A DNA stretch of 64,000 nt from assembly GCF_002887595.1 (NCBI RefSeq), contig NZ_PEBU01000017.1:1-64000 (forward strand), written 5' to 3'. This document shows, piece by piece, positions 43,532 through 53,382 of the stretch. Numbering within the stretch: position 1 is the first letter of the stretch; every line of letters starts with the position of its first letter. Both the position numbers and the translations under genes were made by a program. Under the pieces are notes generated by a model. That model made no database searches. It saw only the letters and a program-made list of their open reading frames with translations, and was not told where the DNA came from. The DNA comes from Bowmanella denitrificans. Lineage in GTDB: Bacteria; Pseudomonadota; Gammaproteobacteria; Enterobacterales; Alteromonadaceae.

Positions 43532-44704
43532 ATGTATCTGTTGCTGGTGGGTTTGGGGCTGACCGCTGTGCTGGCTCTGGTCATGCTTTGGTTTTATGCC
43601 GACAAACCTTGCATTGGCACGCATCCGGTTGGCTTATGGAGTTTTGTGGCGATCCTCTTTACCACCAGTCTGGACATCGGACTGGTGATGTTGCCACTGA
43701 CCGAATTTCCCCGTTATGCGGATACCGGCAAATTTCCACAGTACAGCCTGACTAACCCGTTGGCGATGGAGTTTGCCATGTGGGGCTGTTTGAACTGGGC
43801 CTTGTACTTTGTCAGCTCCCTGTATTTCTGTTTGCTTGAGCCACGTCTTGGATTTTTTCGTCTTGTCTGGGTTAACCGATTGAATAGCCTGGTGATTATT
43901 GGTACCTGTGCCTTTACTCTGCATTTATTTATGGTGAATTTGCCCTGGTACCTACCTGCGCTACAAGACAAACCCTATGCCCATGTCGCAGCCAATCTAT
44001 TGCTGGCCGTCGTTTTGCTATGCGCCATTGTCTCCAGCCTGCATTTACGTTGGCTGACCTGGCTGAGTCGCGCCAGTTTGTGGGCGCTGCTTGGCGCTAT
44101 TGTGCTGTTGTATTGGGATGCCGGGGTGCAATGGCAACAATACATGGGTTATCTTGGCGAACTGGCTGACTACTTCAGAGTTATGCCTCTGTTACTGATG
44201 CCATTGGATGATCAGCATGAGTTCTATTTGCTCTGGTGGTTCTCCTGGAGCATCATGATTGGCCAGTTTATGGCCCGTTTTCTTAACGGCATTAAGCCCT
44301 GGCGTTTGTTGCTGGTGCTATTGTTGCTGCCATCTATTCCGATTGCCTTGTGGTTTTCGCTGCTTTATCACTTTCAGGTGCAGAACCTGTCGCTCTCCAC
44401 TTTGGCTGTTGCGGTGATGCTCGCCCTTGGCATCCTGTTTCTGATCAACTCCCTGGATTCGTTGATTCGTTTATACGCCGAGAACCTCAATCTGGACGCA
44501 TTACGACTGGGCACTTCGCGCTACATCCTGCTGCACTTCATTTTACTAATGGTGCTGGGAATGTTGTATAACGCTCAGTGGTTGAAAATACAGTTGTTTG
44601 GCGCCCTGGTTATCTTGCTATATATACTGGGCCTGGCCTATTGGGCCAGGCACCGCAATCAGGCAACGTCTTTGTCCTTGCAACATCGGCGCAAAACCAG
44701 ATAA
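43532..44704 (+). CDS. Compact BCCT-like membrane carrier
   Basis: 390 residues, about ten TM helices. The start at 43532 follows AGGAA; an upstream in-frame start lies inside betI. The BCCT transporter signature is recognisable but altered: EFYLLWWFSWSIMIGQFMARF corresponds to the WWxxWxxxxGxFIARIS motif, and GCLNWALYFVSSLYF to the HWGLHAWAIY region. It is about 100 residues shorter than typical BCCT proteins (roughly 500) and lacks a recognisable long N- or C-terminal osmosensing tail. Cotranscription with betI suggests choline or betaine uptake. It overlaps the convergent nhaA by 46 bp. Confidence 0.65.
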   Translation: MYLLLVGLGLTAVLALVMLWFYADKPCIGTHPVGLWSFVAILFTTSLDIGLVMLPLTEFPRYADTGKFPQYSLTNPLAMEFAMWGCLNWALYFVSSLYFCLLEPRLGFFRLVWVNRLNSLVIIGTCAFTLHLFMVNLPWYLPALQDKPYAHVAANLLLAVVLLCAIVSSLHLRWLTWLSRASLWALLGAIVLLYWDAGVQWQQYMGYLGELADYFRVMPLLLMPLDDQHEFYLLWWFSWSIMIGQFMARFLNGIKPWRLLLVLLLLPSIPIALWFSLLYHFQVQNLSLSTLAVAVMLALGILFLINSLDSLIRLYAENLNLDALRLGTSRYILLHFILLMVLGMLYNAQWLKIQLFGALVILLYILGLAYWARHRNQATSLSLQHRRKTR

Positions 44705-45834
44705 CCAGCCACGGCAGACAACAGAGAACCGGCCAAGATGCCCACCCGCTCATCAAAGGCCATTCGTACGCCGGTTTCCTCAAATGCCAGGGAGCCGATA
44801 AACAGACTCATGGTAAAACCTACGCCACATAGCAAAGCTGTACCATATAACTGCATCAGGTTGATGTCGCTGGGCAGTTTTACTAAACGCAGTTTAATTG
44901 CGGCATAACAGAAGCCAAATACGCCAATCTGCTTACCAACAAACAAGCCAAGTAACACGCCCAGGGTGACAGGGTGTGTAATGGATTCCAGCCCCATTTC
45001 GGAAAAATCGATTCCGGCATTGGCAAAGGCAAACAGTGGCAGTATCACGTACGCTACTGCCGGGTGCAGGCTGTGCTCCAGTTCCTGCACTGGCAGATAG
45101 CCGGCCTTTTTCTTGTCGTACATTGGGATGAAAAAGGCCAGTAGCACTCCTGCCAATGTGGCGTGTACACCGGACTTGAGCATGGCTATCCAAAGTACCA
45201 CACCAATAAGCACGTAAGACGCAATTTCAGTGATATTACGTTTGTTCATCCACCACAACACAAACAGGCAAAGTCCTGCAACTATAAGAGGACCGGTGGA
45301 TATATGATTGGTGTAGAACAGGGCAATGATCAGAATGGCACCAATGTCGTCGATAATTGCCAGTGAGACTAAAAATACCTTCAAACTGGTCGGAATACGG
45401 CTGCCAAGAAGGGCCAGCACTCCCAGTGCAAAGGCAATATCCGTTGCGGCCGGTATCGCCCAGCCTGACAAGGCATGACTGTCACCAATAGTGAAAAACA
45501 CGTAGATGGCGGCCGGTATTACCATTCCACCAACAGCGCCAATGGCCGGCAACATAATGTTGTCGGGTTTAGACAACTGACCAGAGCGGATCTCCCGTTT
45601 AAGTTCCAGTCCAACCAAAAAGAAGAAGATGGCCATAAAGCCGTCGTTGATCCACAGTAGCAGCGGTTTGGCAATCTCCAGTTTACCCACCTGCACGGCC
45701 ACCGGAATATTCAGAAAAGAGTTGTACAATCCAGAGAGCGGCGAGTTAGCCACAATCAGGGCCAGAGCGGCGGCAATCATCAATAAGATTCCGCTGGCCG
45801 ACTCTAGCTTGAAAAAGTCTTTCAGTGCACTCAT
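44659..45834 (-). CDS. nhaA: Na+/H+ antiporter NhaA
   Basis: 391 residues, the length of NhaA. Twelve TM helices; the cation site aspartates are in LAIIDDIGAILIIA (the DD pair of helix V), and the FALGVLALLG and ANAGIDFS assembly regions are intact. It expels sodium in exchange for protons and supports growth at high salt and pH. Convergent with and overlapping the BCCT-like gene. A SD-like GGAGT precedes the start. No nhaR regulator is adjacent. Confidence 0.95.
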   Translation of the reverse strand: MSALKDFFKLESASGILLMIAAALALIVANSPLSGLYNSFLNIPVAVQVGKLEIAKPLLLWINDGFMAIFFFLVGLELKREIRSGQLSKPDNIMLPAIGAVGGMVIPAAIYVFFTIGDSHALSGWAIPAATDIAFALGVLALLGSRIPTSLKVFLVSLAIIDDIGAILIIALFYTNHISTGPLIVAGLCLFVLWWMNKRNITEIASYVLIGVVLWIAMLKSGVHATLAGVLLAFFIPMYDKKKAGYLPVQELEHSLHPAVAYVILPLFAFANAGIDFSEMGLESITHPVTLGVLLGLFVGKQIGVFGFCYAAIKLRLVKLPSDINLMQLYGTALLCGVGFTMSLFIGSLAFEETGVRMAFDERVGILAGSLLSAVAGYLVLRRCCKDKDVA

Positions 45835-46152
45835 GGGGCGTGACTCCTTTACTCGTTATAGGGGGCTGGTCTGCGTCCCAATACCATTGTCAGCTATTCA
45901 TGCTCAGGCTGCCAGTAAAAGCGCTTAAGTTCAGATGACAGCGACTATATTTATGACTTAACCGGTTGATTTTCAAGTAGTCATAACCATGCTTTTCGAT
46001 AAACCGACCCGTGCGGCAAGACCAGTTGCGGTAAGCCATCCTCGACACTTTGGCTGGACGGCAGATTAATGTACAATCGCGCATCTGTTGTACCAGGGGA
46101 ATTGTAAGCAGTCTCTCTGGTTTGCATTTTTGCCGATATTTGAGGAGCTACA
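45835..46152. other. Divergent intergenic region nhaA / purE
   Basis: No supported gene. It must contain the promoters of nhaA (reverse) and purE (forward). No clear PurR-type palindrome was found by eye. Short open frames here lack ribosome binding sites and similarity to anything I know. Confidence 0.6.
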
Positions 46153-46644
46153 ATGCCTAAAGTTGCCATTGTGATGGGTTCACAGTCTGATTGGCCCACC
46201 ATGCAGCAGGCTGCCCTGATGTTGAAAGAACTTGGGGTTGAGTACAGCGCCAGGGTGGTGTCTGCACATCGTACCCCGGATCTTTTGAGTGAGTTTGCCC
46301 ATACAGCGGCCGATAATGGGATAGAAGTGATTATTGCCGGGGCTGGTGGCGCTGCTCATTTGCCAGGTATGATCGCCGCCCACACACACCTGCCTGTGCT
46401 GGGTGTACCGGTTAAATCCAAAGCCCTTAGTGGCGTGGACTCCTTGTATTCGATAGTGCAAATGCCTAAAGGCGTGGCCGTAGGCACTTTGGCAATAGGT
46501 GAAGCCGGAGCGGCGAATGCCGGTTTGCTGGCTGCTCAGATTCTGGGGATCAGCGATAAAAGTCTGGCCGACCGTATTAAGGCATTTCGTCAGGCCCAAA
46601 CCAATAAAGTCCTGGCTAACCAGGAATTGGAGCTGCCTGAATGA
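46153..46644 (+). CDS. purE: N5-carboxyaminoimidazole ribonucleotide mutase
   Basis: 163 residues, typical of class I PurE. Landmarks: [10 protein letters not shown] at the nucleotide site, SAHRTPD with the catalytic His, and [13 protein letters not shown]. It moves the carboxyl group of N5-CAIR to make CAIR in purine synthesis. The start follows a GAGGAG site and the stop overlaps purK by 4 bp (ATGA), so they are coupled. Confidence 0.96.
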   Translation: MPKVAIVMGSQSDWPTMQQAALMLKELGVEYSARVVSAHRTPDLLSEFAHTAADNGIEVIIAGAGGAAHLPGMIAAHTHLPVLGVPVKSKALSGVDSLYSIVQMPKGVAVGTLAIGEAGAANAGLLAAQILGISDKSLADRIKAFRQAQTNKVLANQELELPE

Positions 46645-47780
46645 AGGTACTGATCTTCGGGGCCGGGCAATTAGCCAGAATGATGTATCTGGCCGGTGCC
46701 CCACTGGGCATTGATGTGCAGGCGGTGGATGTCAGTAATGAAGACGTGGTAAATCCTGTTACTAAGGACAAACTACCGCTGTCTCTTGCTGAGGCCCTGG
46801 ACGCTGCCGATGCCATATCGGTGGAGTTTGAACATATTCCTGAGACATTGCTGGAACAGGCACGCTTGACCGGTAAATTGTTGCCTGGAAAGGAAGCCAT
46901 TTTAACCGGTGCTGACCGGGTCAGGGAAAAACGTTTACTCGAACGTCTTGCCATACCCAATTGTGCCCATCGTATTGTTGATAATGTCGAGCAATTAGAC
47001 CAGGCGGTGGATGCACTGGGGGATAAACTTATCCTCAAGGCCAGTCGCGATGGATACGATGGTTATGGTCAGTGGCGTTTGGCTGAGCGTGAAGACTTGC
47101 CCGCACTGAAGCAGACCCTGGCTGCACTGGATTTGAAAAAGGTGCCGTTGGTGGTTGAACAGATGCAGCAGTTTGAACGTGAACTGTCGCTGGTGGGCAT
47201 GCGCAGTAAAGACGGCCAGCTAAAGTTCTATCCATTGGCTGAAAATCTGCATCACCAGGGGCAATTACATGTGTCACTGGCTCCTGCACCTGATTGCAGT
47301 GACGCCCTAACCGGGCAGGCACAGGATATCTTTAGCCGCTTGGCAGAAGGCTTAGACTACGTTGGTGTGCTGGCTGTAGAGTTTTTTCAGGTGGGCGACC
47401 AACTGCTGGTCAATGAAATCGCGCCCAGGGTACATAATTCAGGGCACTGGAGCATGCAGGGTGCTGATACCTGTCAGTTTGAAAATCATCTGCGTGCCGT
47501 GTGCGGTTTGCCTTTGGGTGATACGCAAGCCAGAGGAGCTAATGTCATGATCAATGTGATTGGCTACGATGGTCTGGATCTGGAATTGTTGAAAGTACCT
47601 GGCAGCCATTTGCATTGGTACGGCAAGAGCGTCAGAGCAAAACGCAAGATGGCGCATATCAATCTCAGTGCCGGAAATTATAAGCAGTTAGGTGAGGCCA
47701 TGTTGGCGTTGGCTGACTATCTGCCGGCCAGCCATTTTCCTCATGTTCTGGGGGAAGGAAAAAAATTACAAGCACGCTGA
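46641..47780 (+). CDS. purK: N5-carboxyaminoimidazole ribonucleotide synthase
   Basis: 379 residues of an ATP-grasp enzyme: FGAGQLARM at the N-terminus, [13 protein letters not shown] (ATP-binding loop) and [15 protein letters not shown] near the metal and substrate site. It carboxylates AIR with ATP and bicarbonate, feeding PurE. A hairpin terminator begins directly after the stop codon. Confidence 0.96.
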   Translation: MKVLIFGAGQLARMMYLAGAPLGIDVQAVDVSNEDVVNPVTKDKLPLSLAEALDAADAISVEFEHIPETLLEQARLTGKLLPGKEAILTGADRVREKRLLERLAIPNCAHRIVDNVEQLDQAVDALGDKLILKASRDGYDGYGQWRLAEREDLPALKQTLAALDLKKVPLVVEQMQQFERELSLVGMRSKDGQLKFYPLAENLHHQGQLHVSLAPAPDCSDALTGQAQDIFSRLAEGLDYVGVLAVEFFQVGDQLLVNEIAPRVHNSGHWSMQGADTCQFENHLRAVCGLPLGDTQARGANVMINVIGYDGLDLELLKVPGSHLHWYGKSVRAKRKMAHINLSAGNYKQLGEAMLALADYLPASHFPHVLGEGKKLQAR

Positions 47781-47812
47781 CCAAGGGCCAACTGGCCCTT
47801 GGTGTTCTTATC
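47781..47812 (+). terminator. Rho-independent terminator after purK
   Basis: Nine-bp perfect stem CCAAGGGCC / GGCCCTTGG with loop AACT (47781-47802), then TGTTCTTATC. The T-tract is interrupted, so termination may be incomplete. The stem begins at the base after the purK stop. Confidence 0.65.
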
Positions 47813-47880
47813 TGGGTGCCCTTGTCTTGTAAATCGCGGTTTTGACCCGATAATCTCAACAATTGCTCAATGCAGTCTAA

Positions 47881-48738
47881 ATGGAAGAATTCGTGGAAAA
47901 TATCGTCAACGTAGATCTGAATAATTTCCAGCAGGTAATGCTGGAAGCGTCCCAACAGAAGTTGGTCATGGTGGACTTTTGGGCTGACTGGTGCGAGCCC
48001 TGCAAGAACCTGATGCCAATTTTGGAAAAACTGGCCGGTGAATATGCCAGTGATCTTATCCTGGCCAAAGTGAATTGTGATGAGCAGCAACAAATAGCGA
48101 TGCAATTTGGTGTACGCAGTCTGCCAACGGTGATTCTGGTAAAAGACGGGCAGCCCATCGATGGTTTTGCTGGTTTGCAAAGTGAAAGCGAAATTCGCAC
48201 TTTGCTGGAAAAACATCTGCCCAGTCCTGCTGATAACCTGCTGGAGCAAGCCCGCCAAAGTCTGGCCGACGGGGACGCTCAGCAAGCTTTTACCCTGGCT
48301 AAACAAGCCCTGGATCTTGACAGCCAGCGCGCTGATATCAAACTGGTGCTGGTCGAAGCCTATCTTGACTTAGGACGTTTACCGCAAGCCAGAGAGCTGC
48401 TGGACAGCATCACTATGGTTGACCAGGATGCGCAGTATCAAAGCCTTAAAGGCAGGCTGGAACTGGCAGAACAAGCAGCGGATACCCCTGAAATTAAGGC
48501 GCTGCAGGATGCATTGGCACAGGCTCCGGATGATCTGGCCCTGAAGGTAAAACTGGCGGTACAGTTGCAGCAAGCTGGCAGAGTGGAAGAAGCGCTGGAA
48601 TTGTTGCTGGCGGTGCTGCAAAAAGACTTGGCTTTTGCCGATGCCAAGAAAGTGATGCTGGACAGTCTCAATGCTTTACCTGCTGGTGATCCACTGGCCA
48701 GTCGTTACCGCCGACGTTTGTACAGCTTGCTCTATTAG
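47881..48738 (+). CDS. cnoX: CnoX/YbbN chaperedoxin (thioredoxin-TPR protein)
   Basis: 285 residues: a thioredoxin domain (about 5-110) and TPR-like helical repeats (about 120-285). Length and architecture match YbbN, renamed CnoX in E. coli, where it binds unfolded proteins and hands them to GroEL. The active-site motif is WCEPC with both cysteines, unlike E. coli CnoX, which has lost the first cysteine; a redox function is therefore likely retained. The start at 47881 lacks a strong ribosome site, and a GTG at 47893 is an alternative. Confidence 0.9.
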   Translation: MEEFVENIVNVDLNNFQQVMLEASQQKLVMVDFWADWCEPCKNLMPILEKLAGEYASDLILAKVNCDEQQQIAMQFGVRSLPTVILVKDGQPIDGFAGLQSESEIRTLLEKHLPSPADNLLEQARQSLADGDAQQAFTLAKQALDLDSQRADIKLVLVEAYLDLGRLPQARELLDSITMVDQDAQYQSLKGRLELAEQAADTPEIKALQDALAQAPDDLALKVKLAVQLQQAGRVEEALELLLAVLQKDLAFADAKKVMLDSLNALPAGDPLASRYRRRLYSLLY

Positions 48739-48826
48739 AATGAAAGCAGCCAATGTGAGGCACTTCTGACTCAATAATATTGACAATTGGATGAATTTCA
48801 GGCATTTTCCGCAGCCAATTTGATCG

Positions 48827-51800
48827 ATGTTGGCACAACTGGAGGTTGCCAGCCTCCAGGCTCAGGCTGAGCCCAATTGCTTTATTGTTGGATGTATCTT
48901 GAGCTTAAGATCAACAGTTAGTTATTGCCTTTTGTGGCTTCTGCTGCCGCTATCATTATGCCCTTCTGCTGCTGCGACGGATGGCCGTCTGCAGGATTAT
49001 TTCCGTGAAAGCTGGACCACCAGAGATGGTCTTCCCCACAACACTATCAACAGTATTATGCAAACCGACGACGGTTACCTATGGTTTGCCACCTGGGAAG
49101 GTGTGGCACGCTACAACGGCCGGGACTTTCAGGTATTTGGTCGTGGTGAGCTGACACAATTGCCGGATGATGGGGTATTTACCCTGGCTAATGACTGTCA
49201 GGGTAACTTGCTGGTGGCGGGGGCTCGTGGCGGCATCAGTTTTACCAGTAAAGGGCGTTGGTCAGGTCTGCCTTCAGCGCCGGTGCTGGTCAGGGCGTTG
49301 TTATGTGACAGTCAGGCGCGTTTATGGATTGGGACGGACGGTTCCGGTGTGATGCGTGACGATCGACATGGCAAGCGACAGGTCTTTAACATGCTAAATG
49401 GTCTGCAAGATGAAAGCGTGTTTGATCTGCTTGAAGATCCCCTGGGGCGCATTTGGGTGGCTACGGCTCAGGGTCTCTTTGTTATCGAGGATGATAAGGT
49501 CAGCCCTGTTACCGAATTTCGGGGCTTGCCCTCGGGTCCGGTATTCAGTTTGGCTTGGCATCCAAGTGACGGCTTACTGGCTGGAACGGAACAAGGAGCC
49601 TTCAGACTTCATGGTCAACAATTCCAGTTGCTGGACAATGAGCTGGCTAATCTGCCTATTTCCAAACTCCTGGTTGATGACACAGCATTATGGCTGGGTA
49701 CGATTGGCCGGGGACTCTATCGATTAGGGCCATATGGCCTTGAACATCTTGGTCAGGAAGATGGACTGCCCAATGGTCGTATTACTGCCATTTACAAGGA
49801 CAAGGAGCAAAGTGTCTGGCTTGGCACCAATGGGGGGCTTTTCCGGCTGCGTGATGCAGCATTTCGTACCTTTACCACCGAGCAGGGACTGAGCGACGAC
49901 TTTGTCCGCACATTGTTAACGGATGAGGCTGAACGGGTGTGGGTCGGCACCAGTAAAGGGGTAAATTTGCTTGAGAAAGGGCAAATAACCCATCTGCCAG
50001 GGCAACGGATCAAGCAGACCATCCTCAGTCTGGCGCATGCCAGGGAAGGGGGCATTTGGGTCGGTACTTTTACGCATGGATTAATCCACTGGCGGGACAA
50101 TCAGGAGGTGACCTGCTATGACCGGGACACGGGCCTGCTGTCTAATGAAATCAGGGCGATATTACCGGCGGCTGATGGCAGTCTGTGGCTGGCGACCTCG
50201 TTAGGGGTGAATCGTATTGACCAAGGCCGTATTAGCGCGCTGCAAGTACAAGATGGTTTACCCAGCAACTTTAGCGTTTCCTTATTTGAAAGTACAAGGT
50301 CTGGCATCTGGATTGGCACGTCTTCAGGGGTGGCCCGTTGGCAGGACGGGCGTCTGCGGGCCTTATCCATTTCACATCTGGATGGTGCCCAGTTTGTCTT
50401 TGGTTTTTTTGAACAAACTGATGGTCAGGCGTTGTGGTTAGCCACCGACAGGGGACTGATACGTTACCGCTACGAGGATGAGCAACTGGCGTTGTTGGGA
50501 CGCGATAAAGGCATGCCCTTTGATAAATATTTTCAGGTTCGCGAAGACCAACAAGGCAATTTCTGGTTAAGTAGTAACCGCGGCGTACTGAGAATCAGCG
50601 CCAACCAGGCCAACAGATTACTGGATGGTGAAGGGGGGCAGGTTGAGTTCAGCCTGTTTTCCGAGTCCCATGGCATGGTGAGTGCTCAAGCCAATGGCGG
50701 TTCCAATCCAGCCATGGCGCTGGCCGAAAACGGACGGATTTGGGTAGCCACCTCGAAAGGTGTTGCGGTGGTTCAGCCCGCCAGGTTACAGCAATTTGGC
50801 GATGTTCGTTTACCTGTGGTGATTGAACAGATGTTGGTCGATGGGCAAGCGCTGCATCCTGCGGCTAATCTGACACTCTCTGCTGGGGCCAGCCGCATTG
50901 AATTTCAGTTTGCCGGACTGGGGTATGTTGTTCCAGCGCGCATCCTTTATCGAACCCGTTTACAAGGCTTTGATAAAGGATGGGTGTACCGTGGTACTCA
51001 TAACAACTCCGAATATACCAGTCTACCCCCGGGTGAATACCGCTTTGAGGTGATGGCCAGTTACCCCAGCGGTGATTGGGGGGGCGAGGTGGCGCAGTTG
51101 CGTTTTAAGATTCCTCCGCGTTTTTGGCAGCATCCCGGATTTGCTGTGGGGGTTGGGTTACTGTTTGTGATGTTTCTGGTGTTGCTAATCAAATTGCGTT
51201 TGCTGGCGTTACAGCGCAGCGCAAAACGTCTTGAGGAGCAGGTTCAGGAACAGACGCAAGCGCTGAGGTGGCAAACCGAATCTCTGAAACGGGCTGATGA
51301 AGAAAAGTCCCAGTTGCTCGAGCAGATACGTTTGCAAGCTGAAGCCTATGAATTGCAGGCACGACAAGATGCTCTCACTGGCCTGGCTAACCGCAGAGCA
51401 TTTGATGAAGCCTTGCACAGAGAATTTTCCCGCGCCGTCCGTCAGGCTAACCCATTCTGCTTGTTACTGTTGGATTTAGATCACTTCAAGCGCATTAATG
51501 ACAACTGGTCACATGCTGTTGGAGATGTTGTTTTGCAACGAGTTGCTGAATGTTTGCGCTTACTAAGCAGGGACGCCGACCTGGTTGCCCGTTGGGGTGG
51601 CGAGGAATTTGCTGTTTTATTACCGAACACTGATTTGCATGCTGCTCATAAGCTTGCTGAAAGATTGCGCCTGGCAATACAGGCTTTGGACTATTCAGCG
51701 CTGGCTCCTGAACTCAGTGTCACGGCCAGTATCGGGTTAGCAGAACAGCAAGACTGTCAGGATTCTGAGCAAATGCTGCAACGAGCTGACACCGCATTGT

Positions 51801-51847
51801 ACCAGGCCAAACAGAATGGTCGAAACCAGACCTGCATCGCAGGCTAA
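48827..51847 (+). CDS. Two-component-propeller sensor diguanylate cyclase
   Basis: 1006 residues. A signal peptide or anchor (about 28-50), two seven-bladed regulator propellers (about 55-690, with repeats such as GYLWFATWEGVARYNG, SVWLGTNGG and IWIGTSSG), a Y_Y_Y domain (about 690-755), one TM helix (about 768-792), a short coiled coil and a GGDEF domain (about 840-1000). The active site is GGEEF and an inhibitory site RDAD stands five residues before it, so it should be an active, feedback-inhibited diguanylate cyclase. The start is uncertain: ATG 48827 has no good ribosome site; TTG 48899 is an option. Ligand unknown, possibly a carbohydrate by analogy with related sensors. Confidence 0.88.
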   Translation: MLAQLEVASLQAQAEPNCFIVGCILSLRSTVSYCLLWLLLPLSLCPSAAATDGRLQDYFRESWTTRDGLPHNTINSIMQTDDGYLWFATWEGVARYNGRDFQVFGRGELTQLPDDGVFTLANDCQGNLLVAGARGGISFTSKGRWSGLPSAPVLVRALLCDSQARLWIGTDGSGVMRDDRHGKRQVFNMLNGLQDESVFDLLEDPLGRIWVATAQGLFVIEDDKVSPVTEFRGLPSGPVFSLAWHPSDGLLAGTEQGAFRLHGQQFQLLDNELANLPISKLLVDDTALWLGTIGRGLYRLGPYGLEHLGQEDGLPNGRITAIYKDKEQSVWLGTNGGLFRLRDAAFRTFTTEQGLSDDFVRTLLTDEAERVWVGTSKGVNLLEKGQITHLPGQRIKQTILSLAHAREGGIWVGTFTHGLIHWRDNQEVTCYDRDTGLLSNEIRAILPAADGSLWLATSLGVNRIDQGRISALQVQDGLPSNFSVSLFESTRSGIWIGTSSGVARWQDGRLRALSISHLDGAQFVFGFFEQTDGQALWLATDRGLIRYRYEDEQLALLGRDKGMPFDKYFQVREDQQGNFWLSSNRGVLRISANQANRLLDGEGGQVEFSLFSESHGMVSAQANGGSNPAMALAENGRIWVATSKGVAVVQPARLQQFGDVRLPVVIEQMLVDGQALHPAANLTLSAGASRIEFQFAGLGYVVPARILYRTRLQGFDKGWVYRGTHNNSEYTSLPPGEYRFEVMASYPSGDWGGEVAQLRFKIPPRFWQHPGFAVGVGLLFVMFLVLLIKLRLLALQRSAKRLEEQVQEQTQALRWQTESLKRADEEKSQLLEQIRLQAEAYELQARQDALTGLANRRAFDEALHREFSRAVRQANPFCLLLLDLDHFKRINDNWSHAVGDVVLQRVAECLRLLSRDADLVARWGGEEFAVLLPNTDLHAAHKLAERLRLAIQALDYSALAPELSVTASIGLAEQQDCQDSEQMLQRADTALYQAKQNGRNQTCIAG

Positions 51848-51939
51848 GCGAGCTTTAGGAAATTGTGAAGGTCTTGTGATACTTTTGCGATAATTCTCCC
51901 CGATGCTTTTCCCTGACTCTGTTCAATTAAGGAAAAGCT

Positions 51940-52638
51940 ATGAAATATACCCTAGTTGCATTAGCTGGCATGTCAGTCCTTGCCAGCACAGCCCAAGCTG
52001 CCGACCTGGATATCCAAATACAGAATATCAGTCACGGCGTTTATTTTGCTCCTCTTTTTATCAGTGCACATAACCAGGACATGTATTTGTTTAAGCTCGG
52101 AGAAGCGGCAAGTCCTGAGCTGCAGGCGATGGCTGAAGGCGGCAATATTGCCGGTCTGGCTGAAATGGCCAGTGCCATGGGCGCAGACAGCGTTGAAAAC
52201 CCGGCGCAGGGGCCTATGTCTCCTGGTATGACCGTTATGACCAGTCTGTCTACCAGTGAGGGCAATACCTGGTTATCTGTCACCGGCATGATGGTTCCCA
52301 CCAACGACGGATTTGTTGGCTTAAACAGCTGGGAAATTCCCACCGAAGCTGGCAGCTATGAATTCTATTTGCAGGGCTATGATGCTGGCACTGAAGCCAA
52401 TGATGAAATCCGCGGCAGCGGCGCACCTGGTGTACCGGGCTTACCCGTGTTGCCATTTTTCGATGCAGAAGTGGGACAGAATGGCACGGGCGTCACCACC
52501 ACAGAGAACAACCCTGTAGTACATATTCATCGTGGCAGTATCGGTGATACGGATATGCAGGGCGGTAGCAGCGATCTGGACAGTAGCCGCCATCGGTGGT
52601 TAAACCCGGTTGCCAAAGTCACTGTAACGGTGAATTAA
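51940..52638 (+). CDS. Secreted spondin-domain protein
   Basis: 232 residues with a cleavable signal peptide (LVALAGMSVLASTAQAADL) and a spondin_N domain covering most of the chain (IQIQNISHGVYFAPLFISAHNQDMYLFKLGEAASPELQAMAEGGN through the YDAGTEANDE stretch with a conserved acidic loop). The next gene encodes a paralogous lipoprotein 10 bp downstream, and a two-component system follows. In bacteria the role of spondin_N proteins is not well established; calcium-binding or extracellular matrix contact are guesses. Confidence 0.82.
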   Translation: MKYTLVALAGMSVLASTAQAADLDIQIQNISHGVYFAPLFISAHNQDMYLFKLGEAASPELQAMAEGGNIAGLAEMASAMGADSVENPAQGPMSPGMTVMTSLSTSEGNTWLSVTGMMVPTNDGFVGLNSWEIPTEAGSYEFYLQGYDAGTEANDEIRGSGAPGVPGLPVLPFFDAEVGQNGTGVTTTENNPVVHIHRGSIGDTDMQGGSSDLDSSRHRWLNPVAKVTVTVN

Positions 52639-52648
52639 GGAGTGGTTT

Positions 52649-53368
52649 ATGAACGTTTTGAATAATAAACCAATGTTATGCCTTTGGGTTTGTGCGGCAA
52701 GTTTGTCGGGCTGCTTTGATGGCAATGACAATAACACTGCAATGACACCAATGCCTCAACCCGAGCCGGAACCGCTGATGGTCAGCTATGAGGTTACGGT
52801 GGATAACCTGACTCAGGGGCAACCGCTTTCACCTATTACTCTGATATTGCATAGCGAAGGTACCTTATGGGAAATAGGGCAGCCCGCTTCTGTGGCACTG
52901 GAAAAGGTTGCTGAAAGCGGTGACAACGCTGACTTACTGGCACTAGATATGGCGATGGCCAGTGCTTCAGGGGAAGGGCTGACCATGCCGGGAAATGCTC
53001 AGACCATCACCATCAATATTGAGGATGTCACCAACGCTTACTTGTCTGTTGCGGCCATGTTGGGGAAATCAAATGATGCCTTTACCGGTCTCAATGCGCA
53101 GGGACTGGCTGGACTGATGGTGGGAGAAAGCTGGACCTTGTTTACTAACGCTTACGATGCCGGTACCGAAGCCAATACTGAAAATATGGCGTCGATTGGC
53201 GCCGCAGGTGGTGAAGGCTTCAGTGAGGTGCGTGATGATGCCAGGAACATGGTGACTATGCATCCCGGTATCGTTTCAATGGATGATGGCTTGGCTACGT
53301 CGGCGCTAACCCAGGAGCAACGTTTCGACAATCCTGTCGCCAGGATCCGTATCACCCGCACGCAATAA
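52649..53368 (+). CDS. Spondin-domain lipoprotein
   Basis: 239 residues. Signal peptide with lipobox LSGC (Cys about residue 22), a short proline/glutamate-rich linker (PQPEPEP) and a spondin_N domain (about 44-200) related to that of the preceding gene: SPITLILHSEGTLWEIGQPAS and NAYDAGTEANTEN align with it. Probably held in the outer membrane. It lies 10 bp after the first spondin gene and 14 bp before the response regulator gene, so all four genes look like one operon. Confidence 0.82.
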   Translation: MNVLNNKPMLCLWVCAASLSGCFDGNDNNTAMTPMPQPEPEPLMVSYEVTVDNLTQGQPLSPITLILHSEGTLWEIGQPASVALEKVAESGDNADLLALDMAMASASGEGLTMPGNAQTITINIEDVTNAYLSVAAMLGKSNDAFTGLNAQGLAGLMVGESWTLFTNAYDAGTEANTENMASIGAAGGEGFSEVRDDARNMVTMHPGIVSMDDGLATSALTQEQRFDNPVARIRITRTQ

Positions 53369-53382
53369 AGAGGAATAGCAAA

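Noticed and set aside
45890-46202. Small reverse-strand frames upstream of purE
   Set aside because: No ribosome sites, unusual composition and overlap with the purE start.
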